From Bacillus sp. AFS098217 (lineage in GTDB: Bacteria > Bacillota > Bacilli > Bacillales > Bacillaceae_G), in assembly GCF_002551815.1 (NCBI RefSeq), contig NZ_NVPR01000073.1:1-64000 (forward strand): a stretch of DNA of 64,000 bases, given 5' to 3'. The position numbers and the translations under genes were made by a program. Positions 44,333 to 52,900 of the stretch are shown piece by piece (within the stretch, counting starts at the first letter, position 1; each line of letters starts with the position of its first letter). Below the pieces are notes generated by a model. That model searched no databases, had not been told where the DNA came from, and saw only the letters and a program-made list of their open reading frames with translations.

Positions 44333-45709
44333 TTGCTGGCAGTTTCGACACAAGAAGTCATTGAAGCGATTTTAGGCAGTATTGATGAAGCCATCCATGC
44401 AGTGGATGAAAATGGCATTACAATTTTTTATAATACGGTTGCGGCGAAACATGATGGATCAAAGATTGAGAATGTATTAGGGAAACATTTATTAGAGGCA
44501 TTCCCATCGTTATCGCGAGAAACGAGTACACTTATGAAAGTTTTAGATACACAAAAGCCAATCTCACATCAAGTTCAGCGCTATCAAAATTTAAAGGGAG
44601 AAGATGTTTGTACTGTAAATACAACGTTACCTATTTTCATAGAGGGAAGTATTGCAGGTGCTGTTGAAATTGCAAAAGATTATTCCACGATTCAAAAATT
44701 AACGGATACGATTGTTGATTTACAGTCAAAAATGAAGCGTTCTTCCAGTAGAAAATCTATTAAAAGGCATGTTGCGTTTAATACAATTGTGACGAATGAT
44801 TCACGTTTTAGTCAAACGAAAGAGTTGGCACAAAAAGTAGCACCGACAGACGCAAATGTTTTAATATATGGTGAAACAGGAACAGGAAAAGAATTATTTG
44901 TACAAGCGATTCATGAGGCTTCAAAACGAAAAAACAAACCATTTATTGCACAAAACTGTGCTGCTCTTCCAGAATCACTATTAGAAAGTTTATTGTTTGG
45001 AACGACAAAAGGTAGCTATACTGGAGCGATTGAACGGGCGGGGTTATTTGAACTTGTAGATGGAGGGACATTATTTTTAGACGAATTAAATTCGATGCCC
45101 CTTGATCTGCAGGCAAAAATGCTTCGTGTATTAGAAGATGGGGTAATTCGCCGCATTGGTGATAATAAAACGAGAAAAGTAGATGTCCGTGTCATCACTG
45201 CGATGAATCAGCCTCCAGAAGTATGTTTACGTGAAAATAAAATTCGTACCGATTTATATTATCGATTAAATGTATTTTCTTTATATATTCCACCACTTCG
45301 TGAACGAAAAGAAGATGTATTATTGTTGGCATCTTACTTTTTAAGAGACTATAACAAGGAATATAAAAAAGAGGTACTTCATATTGATAAGGAAACGAAA
45401 GAAAGGTTACTAGCGTATCATTGGCCTGGAAATGTGAGAGAATTAAAACATACCATTGAACATGCAGTCATCATTGCAGAAGGAACTTCGTTAAACACTT
45501 GTTGTTTGCCACGTACATTGCAGAAGGACATTCCAAAGAAGAAAAATATTTTACCGTTACGTGAGGCACTCCACCAAACAGAAAAAGAATTAATTGATAG
45601 CGCCTTAATAGAGACAGAAGGGAATATCTTGCAAGCTGCTAAATTACTAGGTATTCCAAGACAAACGCTGCAATATAAATTGAATAAGTATGACAAAACC
45701 GCCGAATAA
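44333..45709 (+). CDS. kamR: Sigma-54-dependent activator KamR
   Basis: A protein of about 458 residues with an N-terminal PAS-type domain (about 5-120), a short linker and an AAA+ sigma-54 interaction domain (about 155-380). Walker A is GETGTGKE, the sigma-contact loop is GSYTGA (a variant of GAFTGA), and Walker B is [11 protein letters not shown] Fis-type helix-turn-helix ends the protein ([20 protein letters not shown]). It should sense a lysine-related ligand and activate kamA. The start is TTG 44333 or ATG 44327, both behind AGAGGGGGG. Confidence 0.9.
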   Translation: MLAVSTQEVIEAILGSIDEAIHAVDENGITIFYNTVAAKHDGSKIENVLGKHLLEAFPSLSRETSTLMKVLDTQKPISHQVQRYQNLKGEDVCTVNTTLPIFIEGSIAGAVEIAKDYSTIQKLTDTIVDLQSKMKRSSSRKSIKRHVAFNTIVTNDSRFSQTKELAQKVAPTDANVLIYGETGTGKELFVQAIHEASKRKNKPFIAQNCAALPESLLESLLFGTTKGSYTGAIERAGLFELVDGGTLFLDELNSMPLDLQAKMLRVLEDGVIRRIGDNKTRKVDVRVITAMNQPPEVCLRENKIRTDLYYRLNVFSLYIPPLRERKEDVLLLASYFLRDYNKEYKKEVLHIDKETKERLLAYHWPGNVRELKHTIEHAVIIAEGTSLNTCCLPRTLQKDIPKKKNILPLREALHQTEKELIDSALIETEGNILQAAKLLGIPRQTLQYKLNKYDKTAE

Positions 45710-45722
45710 TCGGCGGTTTTTT
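45696..45722 (+). terminator. Terminator after kamR
   Basis: The stem AAACCGCCGA/TCGGCGGTTT is followed by T residues and overlaps the stop codon. Confidence 0.93.
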
Positions 45723-45868
45723 ATGAGTTTGCACCAATAAAAGAGCGTTTACATATATAAAGAGTAACGAATATGATACTGAATACGGTGTTATAACAAA
45801 ACCAGAAAAATATTTTCTTCCATATATAATAGGATATTCTTCATGATAACGTACCAAGAATATAGATT

Positions 45869-45884
45869 TGGCATAGTTATTGCT
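45869..45884 (+). promoter_or_regulatory. Sigma-54 (SigL) promoter of kamA
   Basis: TGGCAT-AGTTA-TTGCT keeps the invariant GG and GC of -24/-12 promoters at the right spacing. The predicted start of transcription is about 45896, before the chosen kamA ATG at 45922 and after the in-frame TTG at 45895. The activator gene lies directly upstream. Confidence 0.8.
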
Positions 45885-45921
45885 TATATAAAAATTGAGC
45901 GTAAAAAAAGGGGGAATAGCA

Positions 45922-47340
45922 ATGTTACATGATGTATATAAACCAAATCGTCATTGGAAAGATATTGAATTATGGAAAGATGTCACAGAAGAGCAATGGA
46001 ATGATTGGGTTTGGCAATTAACGAATACGATCAAAACGTTAGATGATTTAAAGAAAGTAATCAATTTAACACCAGAAGAAGAAGAAGGTGTTAAAATTTC
46101 AACGAAAACGATTCCGTTAAATATTACACCGTACTATGCTTCTCTTATGAATCCTGATGACCCACGCTGTCCGATTCGGATGCAATCTGTACCGATATCG
46201 GAAGAGTTATATAAAACGAAGTATGATTTAGAAGATCCGCTTCATGAAGATGAAGATTCACCAGTTCCTGGTTTAACACACCGTTATCCAGACCGCGTTT
46301 TATTTCTAGTAACAAATCAATGTTCGATGTATTGTCGCTACTGTACACGTCGTCGTTTTAGTGGACAAATTGGAATGGGTGTACCGAAAAAGCAATTAGA
46401 TGATGCGATTGCTTACATTCGTGAAACACCACAAGTACGAGACGTGTTAATTTCTGGTGGTGATGGTCTTCTTATTAATGATAAAATCTTAGAATATGTA
46501 TTAAAGAACTTACGAGCAATTCCACATGTGGAAATTATTCGGATTGGAACGAGGGCCCCAGTTGTATTCCCACAACGTATTACAGAAAATCTATGTAATA
46601 TTATTAAAAAATATCACCCAGTATGGTTAAATACGCACTTTAATACTTCTATTGAAATCACAGAGGAATCCAAACTGGCATGTGAAATGCTTGCAAATGC
46701 AGGGGTCCCAGTTGGAAACCAAGCGGTTATTTTAGCAGGAATTAATGATAGTGTACCGATTATGAAAAAGCTGATGCATGATTTAGTGAAAATCCGTGTT
46801 CGTCCATATTATATTTATCAGTGTGACTTATCGGAGGGAATCGGTCATTTCCGTGCTCCAGTTTCAAAAGGTTTAGAAATTATTGAAGGATTACGTGGAC
46901 ATACGTCTGGTTACGCAGTGCCAACGTTTGTTGTCGATGCGCCAGGCGGAGGTGGGAAAATTGCCCTTCAGCCAAACTATTTAATCTCACAAAGCGCCGA
47001 TAAAGTTGTGCTTCGAAACTTTGAAGGAGTTATTACAACTTATCCAGAACCAGAAAACTATGTGCCAGGAAGAGCAGAAGGTTACTTTAAAGAGATTTAT
47101 CCAACATATGAAGAGAAGCGCTCTGATATAGGCGTAGCAGGATTGATGAGCGATAAGAAATTCAATCTTGTTCCGGATGATTTACAACGTATGAATCGCC
47201 GGAAAGATTATGAAACAAATGAAACACATTCTTCTTTAAAAGATAAACGAGATAAGCGTGATCAGTTAAAAGATAAAAAATATCAAGCCCAAATGGCGAA
47301 GTTAGAAGAAAATAAAGAAGCTGAGGGTGACGCAGTATGA
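45922..47340 (+). CDS. kamA: L-lysine 2,3-aminomutase
   Basis: A 472-residue radical-SAM and PLP enzyme turning L-lysine into L-beta-lysine. The [4Fe-4S] cluster motif is Cys134, Cys138, Cys141 (CSMYCRYCTRRR). The PLP lysine is Lys346 in DAPGGGGKIAL. The C-terminal tail from about 415 is highly charged with repeated DK/RDK units, as in Bacillus KamA. AAGGGGG lies before the ATG at 45922. The ATGA overlap couples it to yokU. Sigma-54 control of this gene is known from the B. thuringiensis kam locus. Confidence 0.95.
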   Translation: MLHDVYKPNRHWKDIELWKDVTEEQWNDWVWQLTNTIKTLDDLKKVINLTPEEEEGVKISTKTIPLNITPYYASLMNPDDPRCPIRMQSVPISEELYKTKYDLEDPLHEDEDSPVPGLTHRYPDRVLFLVTNQCSMYCRYCTRRRFSGQIGMGVPKKQLDDAIAYIRETPQVRDVLISGGDGLLINDKILEYVLKNLRAIPHVEIIRIGTRAPVVFPQRITENLCNIIKKYHPVWLNTHFNTSIEITEESKLACEMLANAGVPVGNQAVILAGINDSVPIMKKLMHDLVKIRVRPYYIYQCDLSEGIGHFRAPVSKGLEIIEGLRGHTSGYAVPTFVVDAPGGGGKIALQPNYLISQSADKVVLRNFEGVITTYPEPENYVPGRAEGYFKEIYPTYEEKRSDIGVAGLMSDKKFNLVPDDLQRMNRRKDYETNETHSSLKDKRDKRDQLKDKKYQAQMAKLEENKEAEGDAV

Positions 47341-47609
47341 ATTGTATGTGGTGTGACAGTACAGAAGCGAAAGAAAGTCTGAATACTGTATATTGGGAGT
47401 TACCAGATGGTACAAAAGCCATTGAAATCCAAAAGACACCATGCATTTCTTGTTCATCATGCGGAATGGACTATCAACCTGATCATATTGTAAAAGAAAT
47501 TGAAGATCAGTTGTTTTTAATTTATACAAAAGATTTACCAAAACAATTGACATATGAAGAGTTAATGGAACGACCGCGCCTATTAAAGAGAAATTATTTT
47601 GACTTTTAA
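47337..47609 (+). CDS. yokU: YokU zinc-finger protein
   Basis: A 90-residue protein with two CxxC pairs (CMWC at the start and CISCSSCG at about residues 38-45), a treble-clef or zinc-ribbon pattern. It matches the YokU family (YgiT-type zinc finger), which sits next to kamA in other Bacillus. It overlaps kamA by four bases, so it is made together with the aminomutase; a chaperone or regulatory role is possible but unproved. A terminator follows. Confidence 0.88.
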   Translation: MNCMWCDSTEAKESLNTVYWELPDGTKAIEIQKTPCISCSSCGMDYQPDHIVKEIEDQLFLIYTKDLPKQLTYEELMERPRLLKRNYFDF

Positions 47610-47632
47610 CCAGCGATTATGCTGGTTTTTTT
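47609..47632 (+). terminator. Terminator after yokU
   Basis: The stem ACCAGC/GCTGGT is followed by T7. Confidence 0.88.
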
Positions 47633-47681
47633 CTTTTTACCCTTGTATAATGTACCCAAGTTAGAAAGGTAGGGAATATTT

Positions 47682-47897
47682 TTGAAAAAGTCATTTTACC
47701 ATTATATGATGAAGCATCGTGCATCTTTAGTCAAAAACGAAATATCTGATTTAGCTGAAGCTATGTATGATGATTTAAGTTTCCCAAAACAATCAGAAGA
47801 TTACGATGAAATTAGTTCGTACTTAGAACTAAGTGGATTACTGGGAAGTATGTCTATATTTGATGAAGCATGGGGGCTGTATATACAAGAAAGATAA
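47682..47897 (+). CDS. yozE: YozE family (UPF0346) protein
   Basis: A 71-residue protein of the YozE/SAM-like family. SFYHYMMKHR at the start, DLSFPKQSEDYDEISSYLE in the middle and FDEAWGLY at the end are family hallmarks. Function is unknown; the fold is helical. The start is TTG at 47682 after AGAAAGGTAGGG. The neighbours yokU/kamA and yodN/yozD are conserved together in Bacillus. Confidence 0.9.
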   Translation: MKKSFYHYMMKHRASLVKNEISDLAEAMYDDLSFPKQSEDYDEISSYLELSGLLGSMSIFDEAWGLYIQER

Positions 47898-47930
47898 CTA
47901 TCAAAACATATACAAATATATTTGTATCGG

Positions 47931-47961
47931 TACATCACTCTATAAAAGTGATGTATTTTTT
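47931..47961 (+). terminator. Terminator after yozE
   Basis: The stem TACATCACT/AGTGATGTA is followed by T7. Confidence 0.9.
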
Positions 47962-48062
47962 TATGGAAAAAATTTTTCGAATATAAGCTCATGTGATAAG
48001 CGTTTTTCTATCGTTTGCATATACTGTTATCAAAATCACGGCTTTGAAAAGGAGAGATATAG

Positions 48063-48725
48063 ATGTCCAGCAAAAAACAACCTAAATATAATGTCGGAGA
48101 TATAGTCGTGATTACGCTATATGGAACCGTTGGTAAAATCACAAATATGAAAATGTTAGATGGTGTTTATGTATATGAAATTAATAATCATGATGGATAT
48201 TATGTGGAACAAACCCTGCAACATGTTACAGAACAGGAAATGAAAAAAGGTGAAACAGAATGGATTGAATTACGCTATCATTTTACGTTCGGTGATCTTG
48301 TGCAAGTGACAGGTTATGATAAAGACGTCTTTCGCATTGTTGGCTTTCGTACAGAAGTATGGCGATATAAAAATGATGCGTGGGAAGATACAATATATGA
48401 GTTATCAAGAATTACAGACGGCGAGTGGCTTGAGGCTGATGAATCCGACTTAACATTACTCGCAAATGCACAAACAGCAAACGCTATTTTAAAGAAAATG
48501 AAACAAGATAAAGCTGGAATGAATAAATTAGATTTAGGAAAATTGAAGTCGATAAATAATTCGAAAAAGGTAAGTATTAAAACGAATAAGCAAGAGATTA
48601 TTGATGGGTTATTAGATATTTATAATGACTATCAATTATTATATGAAACATTTCAGGATGAAGAATACAAAATTGTAATGGATGTTGTTCATAGTTATTT
48701 AGTCAAATTAACAGAGAAGAAATAG
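48063..48725 (+). CDS. yodN: YodN-like hypothetical protein
   Basis: A 220-residue cytosolic protein. The N-terminus (about 8-55) and a second stretch (about 75-115) look like small SH3/KOW-like barrels: GDIVVITLYGTVGKITN and FGDLVQVTGYDKDVFRIVGF. A helical C-terminal tail follows. It corresponds in size and position to B. subtilis YodN, between yozD and yozE. Function is unknown. AAAAGGAGAG precedes the ATG. Confidence 0.75.
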   Translation: MSSKKQPKYNVGDIVVITLYGTVGKITNMKMLDGVYVYEINNHDGYYVEQTLQHVTEQEMKKGETEWIELRYHFTFGDLVQVTGYDKDVFRIVGFRTEVWRYKNDAWEDTIYELSRITDGEWLEADESDLTLLANAQTANAILKKMKQDKAGMNKLDLGKLKSINNSKKVSIKTNKQEIIDGLLDIYNDYQLLYETFQDEEYKIVMDVVHSYLVKLTEKK

Positions 48726-48729
48726 TGAA

Positions 48730-48885
48730 CTAGAAAGTAAGAAGGAATTGAACAAAAATATATGCTGTATAAGGTATACCCACAATGATTAAAAAAATAA
48801 AAAGCCATTTAATAAGAGAGTCTGCCCATTTGTCTTCATGCATGAACTCTTCTTTTCTTTGTTCTATTTCATATTGATAGTCCAT
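48730..48885 (-). CDS. Small single-pass membrane protein (51 aa)
   Basis: A short frame on the minus strand: an acidic, charged N-terminus (about residues 1-26) with paired Glu and Lys, then one or two hydrophobic stretches (WLFIFLIIVGIPYTAYIF and VQFLLTF). AAAGGAGGAAATAAC stands correctly before the ATG at 48885, which is the main support for its being real. It lies between yodN and yozD, opposite to both. I do not recognise the family. Confidence 0.7.
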   Translation of the reverse strand: MDYQYEIEQRKEEFMHEDKWADSLIKWLFIFLIIVGIPYTAYIFVQFLLTF

Positions 48886-49044
48886 TGTTATTTCCTCCTT
48901 TGGATAGCTTGTACTACATCGTATGTTGCAACCTTAGGCAATATGACTGATACCTGTAATATAAAAAAAGAAAATCTATTTTTCTAATCTCATATACATA
49001 ATTTTGAAATTCCTTCATAAAACAGAAATAAAGGAGTGATGCTC

Positions 49045-49224
49045 ATGAAGGAAATTGAAGTCGTGATTGATACGGAAGAAATTGCGGAGTTTTTTTATGA
49101 GCAACTAATCGAAAGAGGGTATGTACCGAAACGAGAAGAAATTGAAGATCTTGCTGACATTACGTTTGAGTATTTACTAGAAAAATGTATGATTGATGAA
49201 GTATTTGAAGAAGATGAAGAGTGA
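49045..49224 (+). CDS. yozD: YozD family protein
   Basis: A 59-residue acidic protein matching the Bacillus YozD family: KEIEVVIDTEEIAEFF at the start and ITFEYLLEKCMIDE near the end. Probably helical and cytosolic; function is unknown. The ATG at 49045 lies eight bases after AAAGGAG; an in-frame GTG at 49036 overlaps that site. Confidence 0.88.
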   Translation: MKEIEVVIDTEEIAEFFYEQLIERGYVPKREEIEDLADITFEYLLEKCMIDEVFEEDEE

Positions 49225-49228
49225 AAGT

Positions 49229-49256
49229 AACGGCGGGATAGACTCGTCGTTTTTTT
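49229..49256 (+). terminator. Terminator after yozD
   Basis: The stem AACGGCG/CGTCGTT (one G:U pair) is followed by T7. Confidence 0.75.
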
Positions 49257-49354
49257 ACTCTTCAAAACATAGTCCTTCTTTACAAACTTGTCACAGCACC
49301 TAGGGGGAAATTATTGGTATAATAGAAAGGAAATTTTATACAAGAGGTGAAGGG

Positions 49355-49546
49355 ATGTTCAAAAAAATTATTGATTCTGTATTCGGAAAGAAGAGTAGAC
49401 ATCGTTCGTATTCAAGTAGCGATTATCGCTATAGAGGGCATTCATATTCAAGTAGCGACTATAATAAGAGACGTCCATCTCATGGTTATGGGCATCAGCA
49501 CTATAAAAGAAAGCGTAAGAGTCGTAGTTTCTTTTCAAGTAGTTGA
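49355..49546 (+). CDS. Ser/Arg/Tyr-rich repeat peptide
   Basis: A 63-residue, very basic peptide. After FKKIIDSVFGKK it has two tandem units, RHRSYSSSDYRYRG and GHSYSSSDYNKR, then a His/Tyr/Lys/Arg stretch and a terminal RSFFSSS. There are no hydrophobic segments. AGAGGTGAAGGG is the ribosome site. The stop overlaps the kinase start (TGATG). The dense serines next to a Ser/Thr kinase gene suggest it could be a phosphorylation substrate; a spore or nucleic-acid-binding role is also possible. Confidence 0.7.
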   Translation: MFKKIIDSVFGKKSRHRSYSSSDYRYRGHSYSSSDYNKRRPSHGYGHQHYKRKRKSRSFFSSS

Positions 49547-50349
49547 TGAATTGGCGTAAGATAATAGCTTGGTTTGATAGACCACTGCGTAAGAATACAA
49601 TTGTTGCACAGCGTTATAAGATTGAATCAGTAATTGGAATGGGGAGCTATGGGTTTACTTATATCGTGAACGATTTACAGACAGATGAGAATAAAGTATT
49701 AAAACAATTGAGACAAAGCAAACAAAGATATATGTCTGGCAGAAAATCATTTGCGCAGGAGCAAGAGATTTTAGCGAAGTTAGATCATCCAGCAATCCCA
49801 AGTTTATATGATCACTTCATATGGAAGAAGCAGCCATTTTTTGTAATGGAATACATGCCGGGGAAAAATTTTGAGGATTTTATTTTCTTAGATGGTCATG
49901 TATATGAAGAATATGAAGTTTTTTGTATTTTAGATAAAATATTGGAGATTGTCTCCTATTTTCATAATAAAGGTATTATTCATAGGGATTTAAGAATTCC
50001 TAATATTTTAATGGAAGAGAATCAGATTAGTATTATTGATTTTGGATTAGCGAGATTGAAGGGAGAAGTCGATGAACGAGCGTCCTCCTATGAAGGTGAA
50101 CAAGCCTTTATGCGAGAGATTCATTATCGTAGCGACTTTTATGCACTTGGTCACTTTACATTGTTTTTGCTATACGCTGGTTATGAATCTAATAATATAA
50201 AAGAAAAACCGTGGTATGAAGAGTTGCAATTAGAAGAAGAAAACCGCGAAATTATTATGAGAATGCTACAAATGAAAGTTCCATATTATGAAAATATACA
50301 AGATGTTAGAAAAGATGTACGCTATGTATTAGAGAGGATGGAAGATTAA
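49546..50349 (+). CDS. Hanks-type serine/threonine kinase
   Basis: A 267-residue soluble kinase without membrane or PASTA parts. The glycine loop is GMGSYG at 31-36, Lys53 (VLKQL) should bind ATP, the catalytic loop is HRDLRIPN with His146 and Asp148, and DFG starts at Asp165. The loop has Arg where most kinases have Lys (HRDLR rather than HRDLK), so activity should not be assumed. It resembles the short B. subtilis YbdM/YrzF-type kinases. It overlaps the SR peptide gene and spo0M by one or a few bases, making a coupled three-gene unit. Confidence 0.87.
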   Translation: MNWRKIIAWFDRPLRKNTIVAQRYKIESVIGMGSYGFTYIVNDLQTDENKVLKQLRQSKQRYMSGRKSFAQEQEILAKLDHPAIPSLYDHFIWKKQPFFVMEYMPGKNFEDFIFLDGHVYEEYEVFCILDKILEIVSYFHNKGIIHRDLRIPNILMEENQISIIDFGLARLKGEVDERASSYEGEQAFMREIHYRSDFYALGHFTLFLLYAGYESNNIKEKPWYEELQLEEENREIIMRMLQMKVPYYENIQDVRKDVRYVLERMED

Positions 50350-51107
50350 TGTTTCAAAAGTTTTTAGCAAGCGTTGGAATTGGAAATGCAAAAGTGGATA
50401 CAGTTCTTGAAAAAGATGAATATATGGTAGGAGAAGAAATTGCTGGTGTGGTTCAAATTACTGGAGGATCGGTTAGCCAACAAATTGAAAGCATTTACTT
50501 AATATTATCAACATCTTATGTGCGAGAAGTAGATGATAAAAAGGAGAATGTGACATTTGACTTAGAACAAGTGCGTTTAACAGAGCCTATTAGCATAGAA
50601 CCGAATGCAAGAATGGAAATTCCATTTTCATTCTCGATGCCCATTGAAGCTCCACTTACTTTTGGAATGAAGACGGTTTGGATCTATACAGGTCTTGATA
50701 TTAAGCGAAGTATTGATCCATGTGATCTTGACTACATTCAAGTATTACCAAATGCATTATTAAACAGCGTATTAGATAGTGTAAAACAATTGGGATTCGA
50801 TCTTCGTCATGCAGAGTGCGAAGAATTGCCACATCGTTTGCGCAATCATATCCCGTTTGCGCAAGAACTTGAATTTGTACCAGTATCTGGACAGTATTAT
50901 GGAGAATTAGATGAATTAGAATTATTGATTCTACCACGTGCTTATGATCGATTGGACATCATTATGGAAGTAGATAGGAAAGCGCGTGGACTGGCAGGCC
51001 TATTTTCCGAAGCGTTAGATTTAGATGAAAAAGTAATTCGTTTTACTGTGACTCGCGAAGACATTCCATCGATGCAACAAAAAATTAACAGTTATATTTC
51101 TTACTAA
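50349..51107 (+). CDS. spo0M: Sporulation-control protein Spo0M
   Basis: A 252-residue arrestin-fold protein that influences sporulation and cell division. FQKFLASVGIGNAKVDTVLE at the N-terminus and GVVQITGGSVSQQIESIYL are typical of the family, as is the two-lobed beta-sandwich layout. The ATG shares one base with the kinase stop, which suggests regulation by, or together with, that kinase. A terminator follows. Confidence 0.92.
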   Translation: MFQKFLASVGIGNAKVDTVLEKDEYMVGEEIAGVVQITGGSVSQQIESIYLILSTSYVREVDDKKENVTFDLEQVRLTEPISIEPNARMEIPFSFSMPIEAPLTFGMKTVWIYTGLDIKRSIDPCDLDYIQVLPNALLNSVLDSVKQLGFDLRHAECEELPHRLRNHIPFAQELEFVPVSGQYYGELDELELLILPRAYDRLDIIMEVDRKARGLAGLFSEALDLDEKVIRFTVTREDIPSMQQKINSYISY

Positions 51108-51122
51108 ATCATGCATAAAAAA

Positions 51123-51161
51123 GAAATGGAGAGGAAAACTAAAACAACCGCTCCATTTTTT
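51123..51161 (+). terminator. Terminator after spo0M
   Basis: The stem AAATGGAG/CTCCATTT with a long loop is followed by T7. Confidence 0.85.
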
Positions 51162-51175
51162 TATATTGTGAGGTT

Positions 51176-51820
51176 ATGTATGTGAAACGATATCGACATT
51201 TATACTTGTTAAGTTGTACATTGCTCATTTGTTTTGTCGTATTATCACTTTCGTATCATACCGCTTGTATTGAGAAATTTGATGATGTTATTACACAATT
51301 TATTCAAAGTTTCCGGAACGAGTATGTAACATCGTATTTCATTTGGATGTCTTATATCGGTTCAAAAAGAATATATTTTCCATTACTCATTATAATGGTA
51401 ATGTATTTTCTCATACGAAAAAAGTTGTTAAGTGCGTTATTTTTAATGATTAATTATTATGGATCTCGCTATTTTAACAACATGCTCAAGTTATGGTATG
51501 AGCGTCCAAGACCCGATGTGTCGCAACTTGTTACAGCGACTGGATATAGTTTTCCGAGCGGTCATGCGATGAATGCTACGGCATTTCTAGGGTTTGTTGC
51601 TTATGTAACCATTACTGAACATCGTATTGCATTGCACAAAAAGTTGTTGATTATTTTTATCACATGTTTCCTAGTATTTTCAATTTCTGTTAGTCGTGTC
51701 TATCTTGGTGTTCATTATCCATCTGATATATTAGCTGGATGGGCAGCAGGGGGGAGTTGGCTCATTTTATGTATTATATTTCACCAAGCATTCATCAAAA
51801 AAGAACCTATGTCGTCATAG
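51176..51820 (+). CDS. PAP2-family phosphatase
   Basis: A 214-residue membrane phosphatase with about six helices. All three PAP2 motifs are present: KLWYERPRP, SFPSGHAMN and SRVYLGVHYPSD. It is likely an undecaprenyl-pyrophosphate or phosphatidylglycerol-phosphate phosphatase acting at the outer membrane face. The start is ATG at 51176 after GTGAGGTT; GTG at 51182 is an alternative. Its 3' end overlaps the convergent cation-efflux gene by 14 bases, with no terminator in between. Confidence 0.9.
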   Translation: MYVKRYRHLYLLSCTLLICFVVLSLSYHTACIEKFDDVITQFIQSFRNEYVTSYFIWMSYIGSKRIYFPLLIIMVMYFLIRKKLLSALFLMINYYGSRYFNNMLKLWYERPRPDVSQLVTATGYSFPSGHAMNATAFLGFVAYVTITEHRIALHKKLLIIFITCFLVFSISVSRVYLGVHYPSDILAGWAAGGSWLILCIIFHQAFIKKEPMSS

Positions 51821-52688
51821 GTTCTTTTTGCATAGGCTCAACATGAATATGAGTGTATAAAATTCCAAACTTTTGTCGTAACATATCTTCAATTTCATCA
51901 GTAATGTAATGGCTCTTGCTTACTTCCATATGAGCATCTACTTCAATGGTAATATCTACATACGTTTGATTTCCATACATACGGGCACGAATATCGACAA
52001 TATGTTCAACACCTGAAACAAGCTTGACGGCTTGCGAGTATTCTTCCATTTTTTCGGGATCAATTCCATCTGTTAACATATGGGAAGCTTCTACAAAGAT
52101 GTCCCATGCAGTTTTACAAATAATCAACCCTACAACTAAGGCGGCAATTGGGTCAAGTATAGGCATATTGAATTGTGATGCTAAAATACCAATCACTGCA
52201 CCGATACTAACGAGTGCATCTGATAAATTATCTTTTGCAGCGGCTTCCAATGCTTTACTTTTGGTTTGCTTCGCAATTTTATTCGTATACCTATACACGC
52301 CATACATGATGACAGCACAAAATAAGGCAACCCATGCTGCTAGTACATTAGGTGCCGTTTGCTCGGGATTAAAAAACGATTGAATTGCACTTATGATAAC
52401 TTCTAAACCGACCGTTGCCATAATAAAGGAAGCAACAAGTGAAGCGATTTGTTCTGCGCGTGAATGTCCATATGGATGATCTGGATCACGAGGCTTACGG
52501 GAAATTTTAAGACCAATTAAAACAGCTAAAGAGGCACCTATATCCGTTAAGTTATTTAAACCATCCGCACGTAATGCACTGGAAAGGGCAATATAGCTAA
52601 TGATAATTTTCATTGATGATAAAAATATGTAAGCAATAATGCTGACAATGGCACCCTTATCAGCTTCTTTGTTAGAAAGTGAATTCAT
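51807..52688 (-). CDS. Cation diffusion facilitator (CDF) transporter
   Basis: A 293-residue metal-proton antiporter, six helices plus a C-terminal cytosolic domain. The second-helix site follows NLTDIGASL, the loop contains HPYGHSRAEQIASL, and DNLSDALVSIGA on helix five carries the second pair of metal-binding aspartates. It is most like the Mn2+-exporting MneP/MneS proteins of Bacillus; Zn2+ is possible. AAAGGTGA precedes the ATG at 52688. It overlaps the PAP2 gene tail to tail. Confidence 0.9.
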   Translation of the reverse strand: MNSLSNKEADKGAIVSIIAYIFLSSMKIIISYIALSSALRADGLNNLTDIGASLAVLIGLKISRKPRDPDHPYGHSRAEQIASLVASFIMATVGLEVIISAIQSFFNPEQTAPNVLAAWVALFCAVIMYGVYRYTNKIAKQTKSKALEAAAKDNLSDALVSIGAVIGILASQFNMPILDPIAALVVGLIICKTAWDIFVEASHMLTDGIDPEKMEEYSQAVKLVSGVEHIVDIRARMYGNQTYVDITIEVDAHMEVSKSHYITDEIEDMLRQKFGILYTHIHVEPMQKEPMTT

Positions 52689-52854
52689 AATGATCACTCA
52701 CCTTTCTATTAGGAATTTCTTTCTATAAATAGAGTATCAAACGAAACTCATGTGGGTCTATACAAACATTGTTGACGGCTTATAGCTTTTTGAGTAGGGG
52801 ATAACAAAGTTTCACAAAGGAAAAATATGTTGAAAAGTACAAAGTTAGGAAAGA

Positions 52855-52898
52855 TAAAAAAATGCCACTGAAACAATATATTTCAGTGGCATTTTTTA
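52855..52898 (-). terminator. Terminator after thioredoxin gene
   Basis: The stem AAAAATGCCACTGAAA/TTTCAGTGGCATTTTT lies directly after the stop on the minus strand. Confidence 0.93.
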
Positions 52899-52900
52899 TT

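Noticed and set aside
49367-49546. CRISPR-like or tandem DNA repeat in the SR-peptide gene
   Set aside because: There are only two units, they are in frame and encode SYSSSDY repeats, so it is a protein repeat.
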